This document shows, piece by piece, positions 36,479-44,779 of a DNA stretch of 64,000 nucleotides (position 1 is its first letter; each line of letters begins with the position of its first letter). The notes below the pieces were generated by a model. It made no database searches, had not been told where the DNA came from, and saw nothing but the letters and a program-made list of their open reading frames with translations. Source of the DNA: an uncultured Collinsella sp. (GTDB lineage Bacteria; Actinomycetota; Coriobacteriia; Coriobacteriales; Coriobacteriaceae); assembly GCA_934668875.1 (NCBI GenBank), contig CAKUON010000007.1, positions 1 to 64,000 on the forward strand, read 5' to 3'. A program made the translations under genes and the position numbers.

Positions 36479-37864
36479 CTAATCGATCTTGTTGTTGGTC
36501 AGACCGGCGCGGAACACGGTGGCATCGCCATCGGCCTGGCTCGGATCGTAGAGGTTCAGGGCAGCCACATACATGGCAGCAGCGGTGACCAGGTCGTCCT
36601 TGTAGGTGACCTCGTTGGGAGCGTGAGCCTGAGACTCGGCACCCGGGCCAAAGCCGACGCAGGGGATGCCATAGCGGCCCTGGATGGAAACGCAGTTCGT
36701 GGAGAAGGTCCACTTGTCGCACAGCGGACGACCGGTGCGCTTGTCCATGCTGGGCTCGCAGCCGATGCGCTCGTCACCGAACATGGCCTTGTGGGCGTCG
36801 ACGAGGGCCTTGACGTGCGGAGCGGTCTCCTTGTTGATCCACGTGGGGAAGTAAGCCTCGGTCTCGTAGACCTCGCCGGTCCAGGACGGACGGTCGTACA
36901 TGTACATGGAAACCTTCACGTCGTCGCCGTACTTCTTGACGGCCGGCAGGTTGCGGATCTCGTCCAGGCAGGACTCCCAGGTCTCACCGGCGGTCATGCG
37001 ACGGTCGATGGAGATGGCGCAGGAATCGGCCACGGCGCAGCGGCTGGGGCTGGTGTAGAAGATCTGGCTGACGGTGCAGGTGCCGCGACCCAGGAAGCGG
37101 GCATCCTCAAAGTGCTCGGGGTTGTACTTGGGGTCGAGCATCTTGACGAGGCCCTTGATGTCGGTCGACTCGTCGCAGCCGTTGTTGTTGAGGGCGCGGA
37201 CGTCGGCGATGATGTCGGCCATCTTGTAGATGGCGTTGTCGCCGCGGTCGGGAGCGGAGCCGTGGCAGGAGGTGCCGTGAACGTCGACGCGGATCTCCAT
37301 GCGGCCGCGGTGACCGCGATAGATGCCGCCGTCGGTGGGCTCGGTGGAAATGACGAACTCGGGCTTAATGCCGTCCTTGTTGTAGATGTACTGCCAGCAC
37401 ATGCCGTCGCAGTCCTCTTCCTGGACGGTGCCGACGACCATGATCTTATAGCCCTCGGGGATGAGGCCCATGTCCTTCATCATCTTGGCAGCGTAGGTAG
37501 CAGAAGCCATGCCGCCCTCCTGGTCGGAGCCGCCGCGGCCGTAGATGATCTCGTCGGTCTCGTAGCCCTCATAGGGATCGGCATCCCAGTTCTCGATGTT
37601 GCCGATGCCGACGGTGTCGATGTGAGAGTCGATGGCGATGATCTTGTCGCCCTCGCCCATAAAGCCCATAACGTTGCCCAGGCCGTCGACCTTGACCTCG
37701 TCATAGCCAAGGCTCTCCATCTCGGCCTTGATGCAAGCGACAACCTCGCCCTCCTCGCAGGACTCAGAGGGGTGCGAGATCATGGCGCGAAGAAAACGCG
37801 TCATATCAGCACGATGAGACTCAGCCGCAGCCTTAATGGCATCAAAATCGAGTTCTTTAGTCAT
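36479..37864 (-). CDS. ygeY: YgeY, M20-family metallohydrolase
   Basis: Dinuclear metal amidohydrolase (about 461 aa) of the peptidase M20/ArgE/DapE superfamily. The ligands are visible in IDSHIDTVG (HxD), [10 protein letters not shown] (bridging Asp) and [11 protein letters not shown] (Glu pair). The family is annotated as a selenium-metabolism hydrolase from its genomic company. It probably cleaves an N-acyl or carbamoyl intermediate upstream of diaminopropionate; that role is inference. The ATG at 37864 follows GAAAGG by 9 nt. Confidence 0.92.
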   Translation of the reverse strand: MTKELDFDAIKAAAESHRADMTRFLRAMISHPSESCEEGEVVACIKAEMESLGYDEVKVDGLGNVMGFMGEGDKIIAIDSHIDTVGIGNIENWDADPYEGYETDEIIYGRGGSDQEGGMASATYAAKMMKDMGLIPEGYKIMVVGTVQEEDCDGMCWQYIYNKDGIKPEFVISTEPTDGGIYRGHRGRMEIRVDVHGTSCHGSAPDRGDNAIYKMADIIADVRALNNNGCDESTDIKGLVKMLDPKYNPEHFEDARFLGRGTCTVSQIFYTSPSRCAVADSCAISIDRRMTAGETWESCLDEIRNLPAVKKYGDDVKVSMYMYDRPSWTGEVYETEAYFPTWINKETAPHVKALVDAHKAMFGDERIGCEPSMDKRTGRPLCDKWTFSTNCVSIQGRYGIPCVGFGPGAESQAHAPNEVTYKDDLVTAAAMYVAALNLYDPSQADGDATVFRAGLTNNKID

Positions 37865-37968
37865 AACAGTCAACCTTTCTACAAGGGTTTACCTACAGGT
37901 AGATATTTCAGATAGATCACTTGTGCCAAGCAGCGTGAGGTCGAGCACTCCACAAGCAAGTAACCATA

Positions 37969-38086
37969 GGAGGCGGACGGAGGACTTTGCTCCGTCGCGA
38001 GTTCCGCACGAGCCGGAGAGCACTTAATGTGCTCTCCGTGCGAGCAGGACTGTCCGAGCAGGGAGTAAAGTCCTCCGGCTGCCTCC
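37969..38086. repeat. 118-bp near-palindrome between ygeX and ygeY
   Basis: Arms of about 56 bp meet at a TTAAT loop (38024-38028). The inner 10 bp (CGGAGAGCAC/GTGCTCTCCG) and an outer block CGGAGGACTTT/AAAGTCCTCCG are exact, and the rest is imperfect. It starts 15 bp past the ygeX stop. In the transcript it would be one long hairpin inside the operon. Confidence 0.75.
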
Positions 38087-38101
38087 GGACAGGTCAGTCT
38101 G

Positions 38102-39316
38102 CTAGCAGGTGGGGTACTCGCCCTCCCAGACGATGCGGCGATACTGGTCGGGGTCAGTATCGCCCTCGGTGGAGAAGCAGAGCACGGAGCTCGTCTTGTC
38201 CAGGCCGATGAGCTCCTTGAGCTCGGCGTACTCGGGATCGAGCATGAGGGTCTCGACCAGGCCGGTGGTCACAGCGCCGGACTCGCCGGAGATGACGCGC
38301 GGATCGCCCTTCTCGGGAGCGCCCAGGGTGCGCATGCCGCGAGCGGTGACCCAGTCGGGACAGGACACGAAGGCGGTGGTGTGGTTGCGCAGGATATCCC
38401 AGCCCAGGATGTTGGGCTCGCCGCAGCACAGACCGGCCATGATGGAGGGCATGTCGCCGTCCACGATGCGCGGGTCGCCGTCGCCGGCGGCAGCGCCCTT
38501 GTACAGGCAGGCGGCCGGAGCGCACTCGACCACGACAAAGGTCGGCGGGTTATCGGGATAGAGGTTGGTGAAGTAGCCCACCACGGCGCCGGCGAGCGAA
38601 CCCACGCCAGCCTGGACAAAGACGTGCGTCGGGCGGTTGATGGCCATCTCGCGCAGCTGCTCGGCAGCCTCGGAAGCCATGGTGCCGTAGCCCTCCATGA
38701 TCCAGGACGGGATCTTCTCGTAGCCTTCCCAGGCGGTGTCCTGGACGATGACGCCGCGCTCGCAGGCATCGGCCTCGGCGGCGGCCATGCGCACGCACTC
38801 GTCGTAGTTGACCTCTTCGATGGTCACCGTGGCGCCCTCGGCGGCGATGTTATCAAAGCGAGGCTTGGTGGAACCCTTGGGCATGTGCACGACGGCTTTC
38901 TGGCCCAGCTTGTTGGCAGCCCATGCCACGCCGCGGCCATGGTTGCCGTCGGTGGCGGTAAAGAAGGTGGCCTGGCCAAAGTCCTTGGCAAGCTGATCGG
39001 AGGTCAGGTAATCGAAGGTGCACTCGGCAACGTCCTTGCCGGTCTCGTCGGCAATGTAGTTGGCCATGGCAAACGAACCGCCCAGAACCTTAAAGGCGTT
39101 GAGACCAAAGCGATAGCTCTCGTCCTTAACGCACAAGTTGGACAGGCCCAGGCGCGCGGCCTGGCCATCCAGGCGGGCAAGCGGAGTGACGGTGTACTGG
39201 GGAAACGACTGGTGGAAGGCGCGGGCCTTCTTCACGTGGTCGAGGCTCATGATTCCCAAGTGCTTGTCATCGCTCTTGGGCATCGTGTTGCCCGCCCACT
39301 GGATCTTATCGGCCAT
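38102..39316 (-). CDS. dpaL: Diaminopropionate ammonia-lyase (YgeX)
   Basis: PLP enzyme (404 aa) that converts 2,3-diaminopropionate to pyruvate and two ammonia through an aminoacrylate intermediate. The Schiff-base Lys lies in GLNAFKVLGGSFA. The phosphate-binding loop is visible in TATDGNHGRGVAWAA and a glycine-rich stretch in AGVGSLAGAVVGYF. It is the first gene of operon A. It starts after AAGGAG and is divergent from a YheO/DauR-type regulator across a 277-bp promoter region. Confidence 0.95.
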   Translation of the reverse strand: MADKIQWAGNTMPKSDDKHLGIMSLDHVKKARAFHQSFPQYTVTPLARLDGQAARLGLSNLCVKDESYRFGLNAFKVLGGSFAMANYIADETGKDVAECTFDYLTSDQLAKDFGQATFFTATDGNHGRGVAWAANKLGQKAVVHMPKGSTKPRFDNIAAEGATVTIEEVNYDECVRMAAAEADACERGVIVQDTAWEGYEKIPSWIMEGYGTMASEAAEQLREMAINRPTHVFVQAGVGSLAGAVVGYFTNLYPDNPPTFVVVECAPAACLYKGAAAGDGDPRIVDGDMPSIMAGLCCGEPNILGWDILRNHTTAFVSCPDWVTARGMRTLGAPEKGDPRVISGESGAVTTGLVETLMLDPEYAELKELIGLDKTSSVLCFSTEGDTDPDQYRRIVWEGEYPTC

Positions 39317-39406
39317 ACGGTGAACTCCTTAAGTTCTCTCTTGCCGGCCCCCGCATACGCGTCTCAGCCCATTCCCATTCATGCGACTGAACTTTTATGT
39401 GGATGC

Positions 39407-39475
39407 CAAACAAAAAGTTTGTTAGCACTGTTCTATCACACTTTTTGATTGGAAAACCTAACAAATTGTTTGTTG
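39407..39475. promoter_or_regulatory. Paired AACAAA-n-TTTGTT operators
   Basis: Two similar palindromic sites in opposite orientation: CAAACAAAAAGTTTGTTAG (39407-39425) and CTAACAAATTGTTTGTTG (39458-39475). They lie in the ygeX/regulator intergenic region. Spacing of about five helical turns (centre to centre about 51 bp) suits cooperative binding or looping by the divergently encoded regulator. Confidence 0.55.
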
Positions 39476-39593
39476 CCGTAATCGGTACCTTTTCGCCGCC
39501 GAACGGTCACATAACACAGCGACGCTTTCGTTATTTGCGAACAAGTGGGGTTTATGGCACAGTGAGCCCAAACTAATTTTTAGGAAGGCACCC

Positions 39594-40247
39594 ATGACCC
39601 CCGCACAGATTGAGTTCTACAAGCGCCTTGCACACGGCCTGGCGCTCCAATTTGGCCCCAACTGCGAAATCGTCGTCCACGATCTGGAGACCGATGACGT
39701 GGACCACTCCATCGTAGTGATCGAAAACGGCCACGTCAGCGGGCGCAAACTGGGTGACGGCCCCAGCCATATTGTGCTTGAATCCATGCACGAGGGCACC
39801 GCCGACGTGCACGACCGCGAGCCGTACCTCACCAAAACCGCCGATGGCAAGCTGCTCAAGTCCTCGACCATCTTTATCCGCAACGACGAGGGCAAGCCCG
39901 TCGGCATTTTGGGCATTAACTTTGACATTACGCTTATGAAGGCTTTTGAGCGTTCGCTCGACGCCTTTACCGGCACCGGCGGCACGGGCTACACCGAGCC
40001 CGAGCCCATTACCAAGAACATCGGCGACCTGCTCGAGGATCTGCTGCGCGAGTGCGAGCAATACGTGGGCAAGCCCGCGGCGCTCATGACCAAAGACGAG
40101 CGCATTCGCGCCATTGGCTACCTCGACCGTCGCGGCGCCTTCCTCATTTCCAAGTCGAGCGAACGCGCCTGCGAGTTCTTTGGCATCTCCAAGTACAGCT
40201 TCTATAGCTACCTCAACGAGGCCAAGGCTGCGGCCAGCGACAAGTAG
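39594..40247 (+). CDS. YheO/DauR-like transcriptional regulator (operon A)
   Basis: Protein of 217 aa with the YheO-type PAS-like sensor (GPNCEIVVHDLET..SIVVIENGHVSGRKLGDG, then SSTIFIRNDEGKPVGILGINFD). A C-terminal helix-turn-helix follows (SERACEFFGISKYSFYSYLNEA). DauR in Pseudomonas controls amino-acid catabolism genes. Divergence from ygeX and the nearby palindromes suggest it controls operon A. A paralogue of the same length heads operon B. Confidence 0.88.
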   Translation: MTPAQIEFYKRLAHGLALQFGPNCEIVVHDLETDDVDHSIVVIENGHVSGRKLGDGPSHIVLESMHEGTADVHDREPYLTKTADGKLLKSSTIFIRNDEGKPVGILGINFDITLMKAFERSLDAFTGTGGTGYTEPEPITKNIGDLLEDLLRECEQYVGKPAALMTKDERIRAIGYLDRRGAFLISKSSERACEFFGISKYSFYSYLNEAKAAASDK

Positions 40248-40368
40248 GCAGCCCGCCCACACCCCTCCCCTTTTGGGCGCGAGTTCTGGAATGCACGAAT
40301 CCGAGACTCGGCTGCAAGGCAAGTTCCATATAATCGATGGGATAAACATTTCGAAAGGGTGGAACAGA

Positions 40369-41355
40369 ATGGCGTTGAGCAAGGCATCGTGCACCGGTCG
40401 CGGAGTGACTCCGGCAATTGGTGGACATGTGCACCACATGTTCGATGGAGACGAAGACGATCTGTTTTCGCTGAGCCTTGATGACGTGATGAGTGACCGC
40501 CCTTGGACTGCCGACGAACTCATGGGCGGCGGCGCTCGCCCGTCAAGCCCCAATCCCGCACTTGCGCCTAAGCCCGCGGCTGCGCCGGCTCCTGCGCAGC
40601 CGCCTGTTTCGACGCCCGCGTCTACGCCCGCACCCATTTCGGCGCCCACGCCCACTCCCCGCCCCGCAAGCGACCCGTCCGAGACGGCGGCATTTCTCGC
40701 TGCGGCGACGCGGAGCAAATCGGCCGACAGCACCGTTATGTACAACGCCCAGCAGTTGCCCGTTCCTGCGGCACGCAAGCCTCCGGTCACAAGGCTCGAT
40801 GAGCCCGTTGCCCATCAGGTTGCCTACGATTCCTGGGCTGCAGCCGATCTGGATGAGACCTCTACCGGCATGCCGGCGCTCGACGTTCCAGTTAACCCGC
40901 TTTTTGCCGCCAACACGAGCGCCGCGGACTATGAGGGCGGTGCGGCATATTCCGATTATTCCGATGGCTATGCTGGCACCGATCGCATCGAGACCGAGGA
41001 TTATGGCACCGCATCGAGCGATTATCTCAACGATCCGTACGCTGCCACGCCTGCACCGGAATATGACCCGGAGGCCGCGTCCGCGCCGGCGTATACCAAA
41101 AGCACGGGCGAAGAGCGCTTCGCCGATTATTACGCCGAGGAAAAGGCGCTGCGTTTCTCGGAATTTCCGCAGGCAGTCAAGGTTGCCTTTATCGCCATTG
41201 TCATTGCCCTGCTCGGCGTCATTGCGTTTGAGGGATTCCGTCTGTTCTCCGGCCCCACCCAAGCGGAGTCGGAGACCCAGCAAAAAGAGGACGATAACAA
41301 GTATCTGGACATCAACACCCTCAAGGGCGACCCCAACGACGGAGACGATGAGTAG
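40369..41355 (+). CDS. Single-pass membrane protein with disordered Pro/Ala-rich N-region
   Basis: Unrecognised protein of about 328 aa. Residues 20-55 are acidic, and 60-110 form a low-complexity Ala/Pro/Thr stretch (APKPAAAPAPAQPP, then TPAPISAPTPTPRP). An acidic/Tyr-rich linker follows, and near residues 270-290 there is one hydrophobic helix (VAFIAIVIALLGVIAFEGF) with a 33-residue acidic tail. The topology suggests a cytoplasmic N-region and a membrane anchor. The start at 40369 follows AAAGGGTGG; longer in-frame starts overlap the preceding gene. Confidence 0.6.
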   Translation: MALSKASCTGRGVTPAIGGHVHHMFDGDEDDLFSLSLDDVMSDRPWTADELMGGGARPSSPNPALAPKPAAAPAPAQPPVSTPASTPAPISAPTPTPRPASDPSETAAFLAAATRSKSADSTVMYNAQQLPVPAARKPPVTRLDEPVAHQVAYDSWAAADLDETSTGMPALDVPVNPLFAANTSAADYEGGAAYSDYSDGYAGTDRIETEDYGTASSDYLNDPYAATPAPEYDPEAASAPAYTKSTGEERFADYYAEEKALRFSEFPQAVKVAFIAIVIALLGVIAFEGFRLFSGPTQAESETQQKEDDNKYLDINTLKGDPNDGDDE

Positions 41356-41424
41356 CGAGAGCTGAAGGCTGCCGCAGGATCCCGCATCCAGCACCGGCTT
41401 CTAAGTGCTGTCTTGTCATCCAGC

Positions 41425-41536
41425 TACACTTTTCCTGATAATTTGCCTATCGAATTTGACACTTTTCCGAAGTTCTAAGGTGCCTATTTCGACACTTTTC
41501 CGTACTTTTATAGGGGAGATTTCGACACTTTTTCGG
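41425..41536. repeat. Tandem TTTCGACACTTTTCCG repeats
   Basis: Copies lie at 41455-41469, 41487-41502 and 41520-41536, with a decayed one at 41425-41437. Spacing is 30-33 bp. The direct, evenly spaced layout recalls the multiple terminal repeats of IS21-type insertion sequences, but no transposase is present, so this could be an orphan end or a regulator-binding array. Confidence 0.65.
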
Positions 41537-41559
41537 ATTTAAGCCTAGCGACAGCCGGC

Positions 41560-41607
41560 GAAATCAAGCGCCGCACACGCGTCATTTCGCAAGCGGCGCT
41601 TGATTTC
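41560..41607. repeat. Perfect 15-bp-arm palindrome
   Basis: GAAATCAAGCGCCGC (41560-41574) and its exact complement (41593-41607) around an 18-nt loop. No T-run. It sits next to the tandem repeats. Confidence 0.7.
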
Positions 41608-41754
41608 TGTCCGTACACGTTGATAGACTCCATCGTGCCCGCAAGGAGCGGGCGCGTTTTATCCAGAGTCGGGGTAGAGAGTTGGCTCCACGATCCCGAC
41701 GCCAACCGGCCAAGAGGCACGGTGGCCCTGCCAACATCGATGAAAGGAGTCCGT

Positions 41755-42177
41755 ATGGACAATTTCTCCGTGCGCAGCGAGCGCAACTTCCACAACCTGG
41801 TCGTCAAATCGAATCACATGCATCTTCTGGATAAGCCAAATGGCTACGCCTCGGCCATGATCAAGAGCAGCCTCTCCCACCAGATGCGCTTTACGGTGCA
41901 GGTGCTCGAGGAAGAACTCTGCGCCGCCGGCAGCCCGCATGTGCTGCAGATCAAGCTACTCGGAGATGACTCGCGCGAGCCGTCTAGCTGGAAGCTCTTT
42001 GCCGACGGCGCGTGCGTTGCGGACGGCTCGGGCGCCTTTGCCCGCGAGTGCTTCTGCGAGGGAGCCGAGGTGTTCCTGGACCTGTGTCGAGATGCCGTAC
42101 GCGCGGCCGAACTGCGTCAGTGGAGCCAAAGGGAGTACGAGCTGCTGAGTGCAGCGCGCGGGATTGCGGGGGCGTAG
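41755..42177 (+). CDS. Hypothetical protein
   Basis: Unrecognised soluble protein of about 140 aa. It is mixed alpha/beta with no signal peptide or membrane segment, and has a Cys-containing CFCEGAEVFLDLCRDAV helix near the C-terminus. The start follows AAAGGAG by 5 nt. An upstream in-frame ATG at 41620 would add 45 residues but has no such site. Codon use resembles neighbouring genes, which supports a real gene. No partner gene is evident. Confidence 0.6.
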   Translation: MDNFSVRSERNFHNLVVKSNHMHLLDKPNGYASAMIKSSLSHQMRFTVQVLEEELCAAGSPHVLQIKLLGDDSREPSSWKLFADGACVADGSGAFARECFCEGAEVFLDLCRDAVRAAELRQWSQREYELLSAARGIAGA

Positions 42178-42198
42178 GCAGACAGACCAGACAGCTCG

Positions 42199-43020
42199 TC
42201 ATACTGGTTGACGCTTCGATTCAAACAGCAGGGCGGAGTCGCGCTTACAGCGCTGCCATGCCAAACCGAATGGCGTTCTCAAAAGGCCTACCCCCTCCGC
42301 CTTCAGCTTCAGCAGCAGATCGCTCAGCTCGGGGCATTTGCTGGAGAGGCGCGTCTGGGCTCGCTCGCCCATCCCCCATCGCTGGCGGATCTCCTGGGCA
42401 CGCGGGCTCACGCGGTAGTCCCCGTCCATCACCTGCCTGAGCAGCCTGGCGGTCACGCGCGCATCGACTAGAGCGCTGTGGGCGTGACCCGTTGACTCGT
42501 CGAACTTGATGCCAAACCACGTTGCCGCGTCACTCAAAGAGACGCACCCGTGGCTGCCCACGTCCATGATCGAGGTGTAAAACGCCTGCAGGTCGGCCCA
42601 GTCCGTAGGAAATGCGGCAAGGTCGACATGCTTTGCCTGGCACTCGGTCATAAGCTGTCGATGATCCGTCCCGCTCCAGCAAACTATCTGGGCGGAGTAG
42701 CGACCGACCCAATCGCCGAGCCTTTTGATCACCACGTAGAGCGGATCGACCATCGCGGTGTCCACGGCCGATATCCCTGTGAGCTCGCGGACGGGGAGCG
42801 CAACGCCCTCGGTAAATTCCGTCTGCACAAACTGCGAGAACTCGCCCATAACGTTGCCGTGGTAATCGAGCTTGACGGCGCCGACCTCGATAATCTCATT
42901 GCACAGTCCACGGCGCTGACGCTGCTTTGGCACCGGCGCAAACTCAAAGTCCAGCACGATCTGGCGCGCAAAGTTCGTCGTATCGGCAGCCGAGACACCC
43001 GGCATCTTTTCAGCTGACAC
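42199..43020 (-). CDS. DnaQ-like 3'-5' exonuclease
   Basis: DEDDh-type nuclease of about 273 aa. The Exo I motif is IVLDFEFAP. Exo II is probably around CWSGTDHRQL. Exo III is HAHSALVDARVT with the catalytic His and Asp. It resembles stand-alone exonuclease/KapD-type proteins more than a polymerase subunit. The start is taken as GTG at 43020, 8 nt after GGAGAAAGG; an ATG at 43005 is the alternative. It overlaps nothing but is close to the AAA ATPase gene upstream. Confidence 0.8.
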   Translation of the reverse strand: MSAEKMPGVSAADTTNFARQIVLDFEFAPVPKQRQRRGLCNEIIEVGAVKLDYHGNVMGEFSQFVQTEFTEGVALPVRELTGISAVDTAMVDPLYVVIKRLGDWVGRYSAQIVCWSGTDHRQLMTECQAKHVDLAAFPTDWADLQAFYTSIMDVGSHGCVSLSDAATWFGIKFDESTGHAHSALVDARVTARLLRQVMDGDYRVSPRAQEIRQRWGMGERAQTRLSSKCPELSDLLLKLKAEGVGLLRTPFGLAWQRCKRDSALLFESKRQPV

Positions 43021-43117
43021 GGTTAGGGCCTTTCTCCGTTGCCTGCCGCTCGTTTCTCGAACGGCTTCGTCGCAGTAAGCGTAACCGCCTGTGCAGACAC
43101 AAACACAGGGTGGCCCC

Positions 43118-44497
43118 TCACATCTCGGCAAACGAGATCAGCTTGACGTCTCCCCTACTCTCCGCGGCATCCCGACATCCCTGCGTAAAGCCGCTTTTTG
43201 AGAAAAGCGCATAGCTTTTTCGTTGCCGTCTAAAGAGCTCGCTTCGATGAACGAGCTTTTGCAGCACGTCTTCGCCCGCCGGTTCATTGCGCCATTTGCA
43301 CTCCGCAAACAGTGCAGTGCCCTCGCCATCGTCAACAATCAAGTCGATTTCTTCCTGCGTATGCGTGCGATTATCCGTCCCCCACCAGCGCCCGACGCTC
43401 GCCGGAACCACATCGAGCTGGCCCGCGCGCGCGAGTTCGTACACGTATTGTTTGCATATAAGCTCAAAGACCGTACCCATGTAATCCGATATGTGCGGCT
43501 CAATGCGCTTATACGCCATCTCGGCCATATCGTTTTGAATCAGCCCGATGTTCTGCGGAACAAACTTGTACCAGAACCTAAACATCTGGTCGCTCAGTAG
43601 ATACACGGCCCGCTTATTGCTCGTCTCGTTTAGGGGCAGCTCGCGCTCGACAATCCCAAGCGACGCCAGCTTATCCACATAGCTCTTTACGTTGCTCGCG
43701 GGGATTCCCGTAGAGCTCGCAATCTCCGAGATCTTCGAGCGCCCCTGAGCAATTGCTTGCACGATCGCATCATATTGCTCGGGATTGCGGCACTCTTGCA
43801 TTAGCAGGTTACTCGGCTCCTCAAAGAGATAGCCCGTAGGAGTAAGAAAAAGACGTTTGATGTTGTCCTTGAGCGGTGCGGCAGGATCGACTTTCTCGAT
43901 ATATGCGGGAATGCCGCCCGTCATGCCATAGCAAACCGCAGCGTCTTCGCAACTCATGCTCTGCCACAGGCCGAGGGTCGTCGTAAAATCGAGCGGCATG
44001 ATCTTAAACTGGGCCGTACGCCTACCGTATAGTGGGCTCTCGTAGCCCAACACCTGTTCCTCCATAAACGAAAGAGACGAGCCGCATAGAATCAGCATGA
44101 GCCTGGTCTCTTTGTACAGGTGATCAATCTTGTCTTGCAGCAACGAACTGATCTCGGGATTCGATTGGGCGAGATAGGGATACTCGTCAATCACGACAAT
44201 CAAACGTTCCGTGCGAGCCATGGTGGCCAATGCATCGAACGCCTCGTCAAAGCTACGAAACGACACGCCTGCAGCACCAACCGAGCCTGCAAGTATCGCC
44301 TGGCTAAAGCCGTGCAGGTTTGCCTCTGCATTGGTGCGACGAGCTTGAAAGTAAATAGCCTTCTTGCCTTGGATGAACTCCGTGATAAGGCGCGTTTTAC
44401 CCACGCGACGACGGCCGTAAATCACAGGCATTTCAAATGAGCCCGTGCCATACAGTCGATTGAGCTCGGACATTTCCGCTGTTCTTCCGATAAACAT
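43118..44497 (-). CDS. AAA-type ATPase with DUF234 domain
   Basis: Protein of 459 aa of the archaeal-type ATPase/DUF234 family. It has a Walker A GRRRVGKT near residue 29 and a Walker B LIVVIDEYPYL near residue 100. A winged-helix region (SKISEIASSTGIPASNVKSYVDKLASLG) follows, then a C-terminal DUF234 nuclease-like part (TQEEIDLIVDDGEGTALFAECKW), which contains a D..ExK pattern. The biological role of the family is unknown. A perfect 25-bp-arm palindrome lies 15 bp upstream of the start. Confidence 0.88.
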   Translation of the reverse strand: MFIGRTAEMSELNRLYGTGSFEMPVIYGRRRVGKTRLITEFIQGKKAIYFQARRTNAEANLHGFSQAILAGSVGAAGVSFRSFDEAFDALATMARTERLIVVIDEYPYLAQSNPEISSLLQDKIDHLYKETRLMLILCGSSLSFMEEQVLGYESPLYGRRTAQFKIMPLDFTTTLGLWQSMSCEDAAVCYGMTGGIPAYIEKVDPAAPLKDNIKRLFLTPTGYLFEEPSNLLMQECRNPEQYDAIVQAIAQGRSKISEIASSTGIPASNVKSYVDKLASLGIVERELPLNETSNKRAVYLLSDQMFRFWYKFVPQNIGLIQNDMAEMAYKRIEPHISDYMGTVFELICKQYVYELARAGQLDVVPASVGRWWGTDNRTHTQEEIDLIVDDGEGTALFAECKWRNEPAGEDVLQKLVHRSELFRRQRKSYALFSKSGFTQGCRDAAESRGDVKLISFAEM

Positions 44498-44512
44498 AGG
44501 GCCATCCTTCCT

Positions 44513-44568
44513 TTACGTTATAGCTAGCTATATTATACCTTCCTATAATATAGCTAGCTATAACGTAA
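44513..44568. promoter_or_regulatory. Perfect 56-bp palindrome upstream of the AAA ATPase gene
   Basis: Arms 44513-44537 and 44544-44568 are exact complements (25 bp) around CCTTCC. Each arm contains TATAGCTAGCTATA, itself a 14-bp palindrome, and TATAAT-like -10 text. The AT-rich island contrasts with the GC-rich flanks. It reads as two identical operators over the gene's promoter. Confidence 0.75.
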
Positions 44569-44677
44569 TTCGACGACCGACGCACACAAAAGGGGGCAGT
44601 ACACCACCGCACGTGGACCGCTCCGGAAACTGCACCCCATTCTGAGCGCCAATTCCGGGACGCAGTTTCCGCTTCAA

Positions 44678-44710
44678 AGAAAAAGCCCCAGCTCGCGATG
44701 GAGCCGGGGC
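44678..44710 (-). terminator. Terminator of operon B
   Basis: Minus-strand stem GCCCCGGCTC/GAGCTGGGGC with a 6-nt loop and five Ts, about 70 bp past the xdhD stop. A second hairpin lies closer to the stop. Confidence 0.88.
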
Positions 44711-44738
44711 CAAAGGCACAGCATATACAGTTGATGCT

Positions 44739-44775
44739 GAGCGCGGACGACCCGTCAGCAATGCCGTCCGCGCTC
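44739..44775 (-). terminator. Hairpin directly after xdhD
   Basis: An 11-bp exact stem GAGCGCGGACG/CGTCCGCGCTC with a 15-nt loop, 4 bp past the xdhD stop. It lacks a T-run and probably protects the 3' end or assists the next terminator. Confidence 0.5.
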
Positions 44776-44779
44776 TACC

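Larger units (their letters stand above)
41356..41754. other. 399-bp intergenic region with tandem and inverted repeats
   Basis: No gene seen. It holds three copies of TTTCGACACTTTTCCG at about 32-bp spacing (listed separately) and then a perfect 15-bp-arm palindrome. The final 150 bp lead to AAAGGAG before the gene at 41755. Confidence 0.5.
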
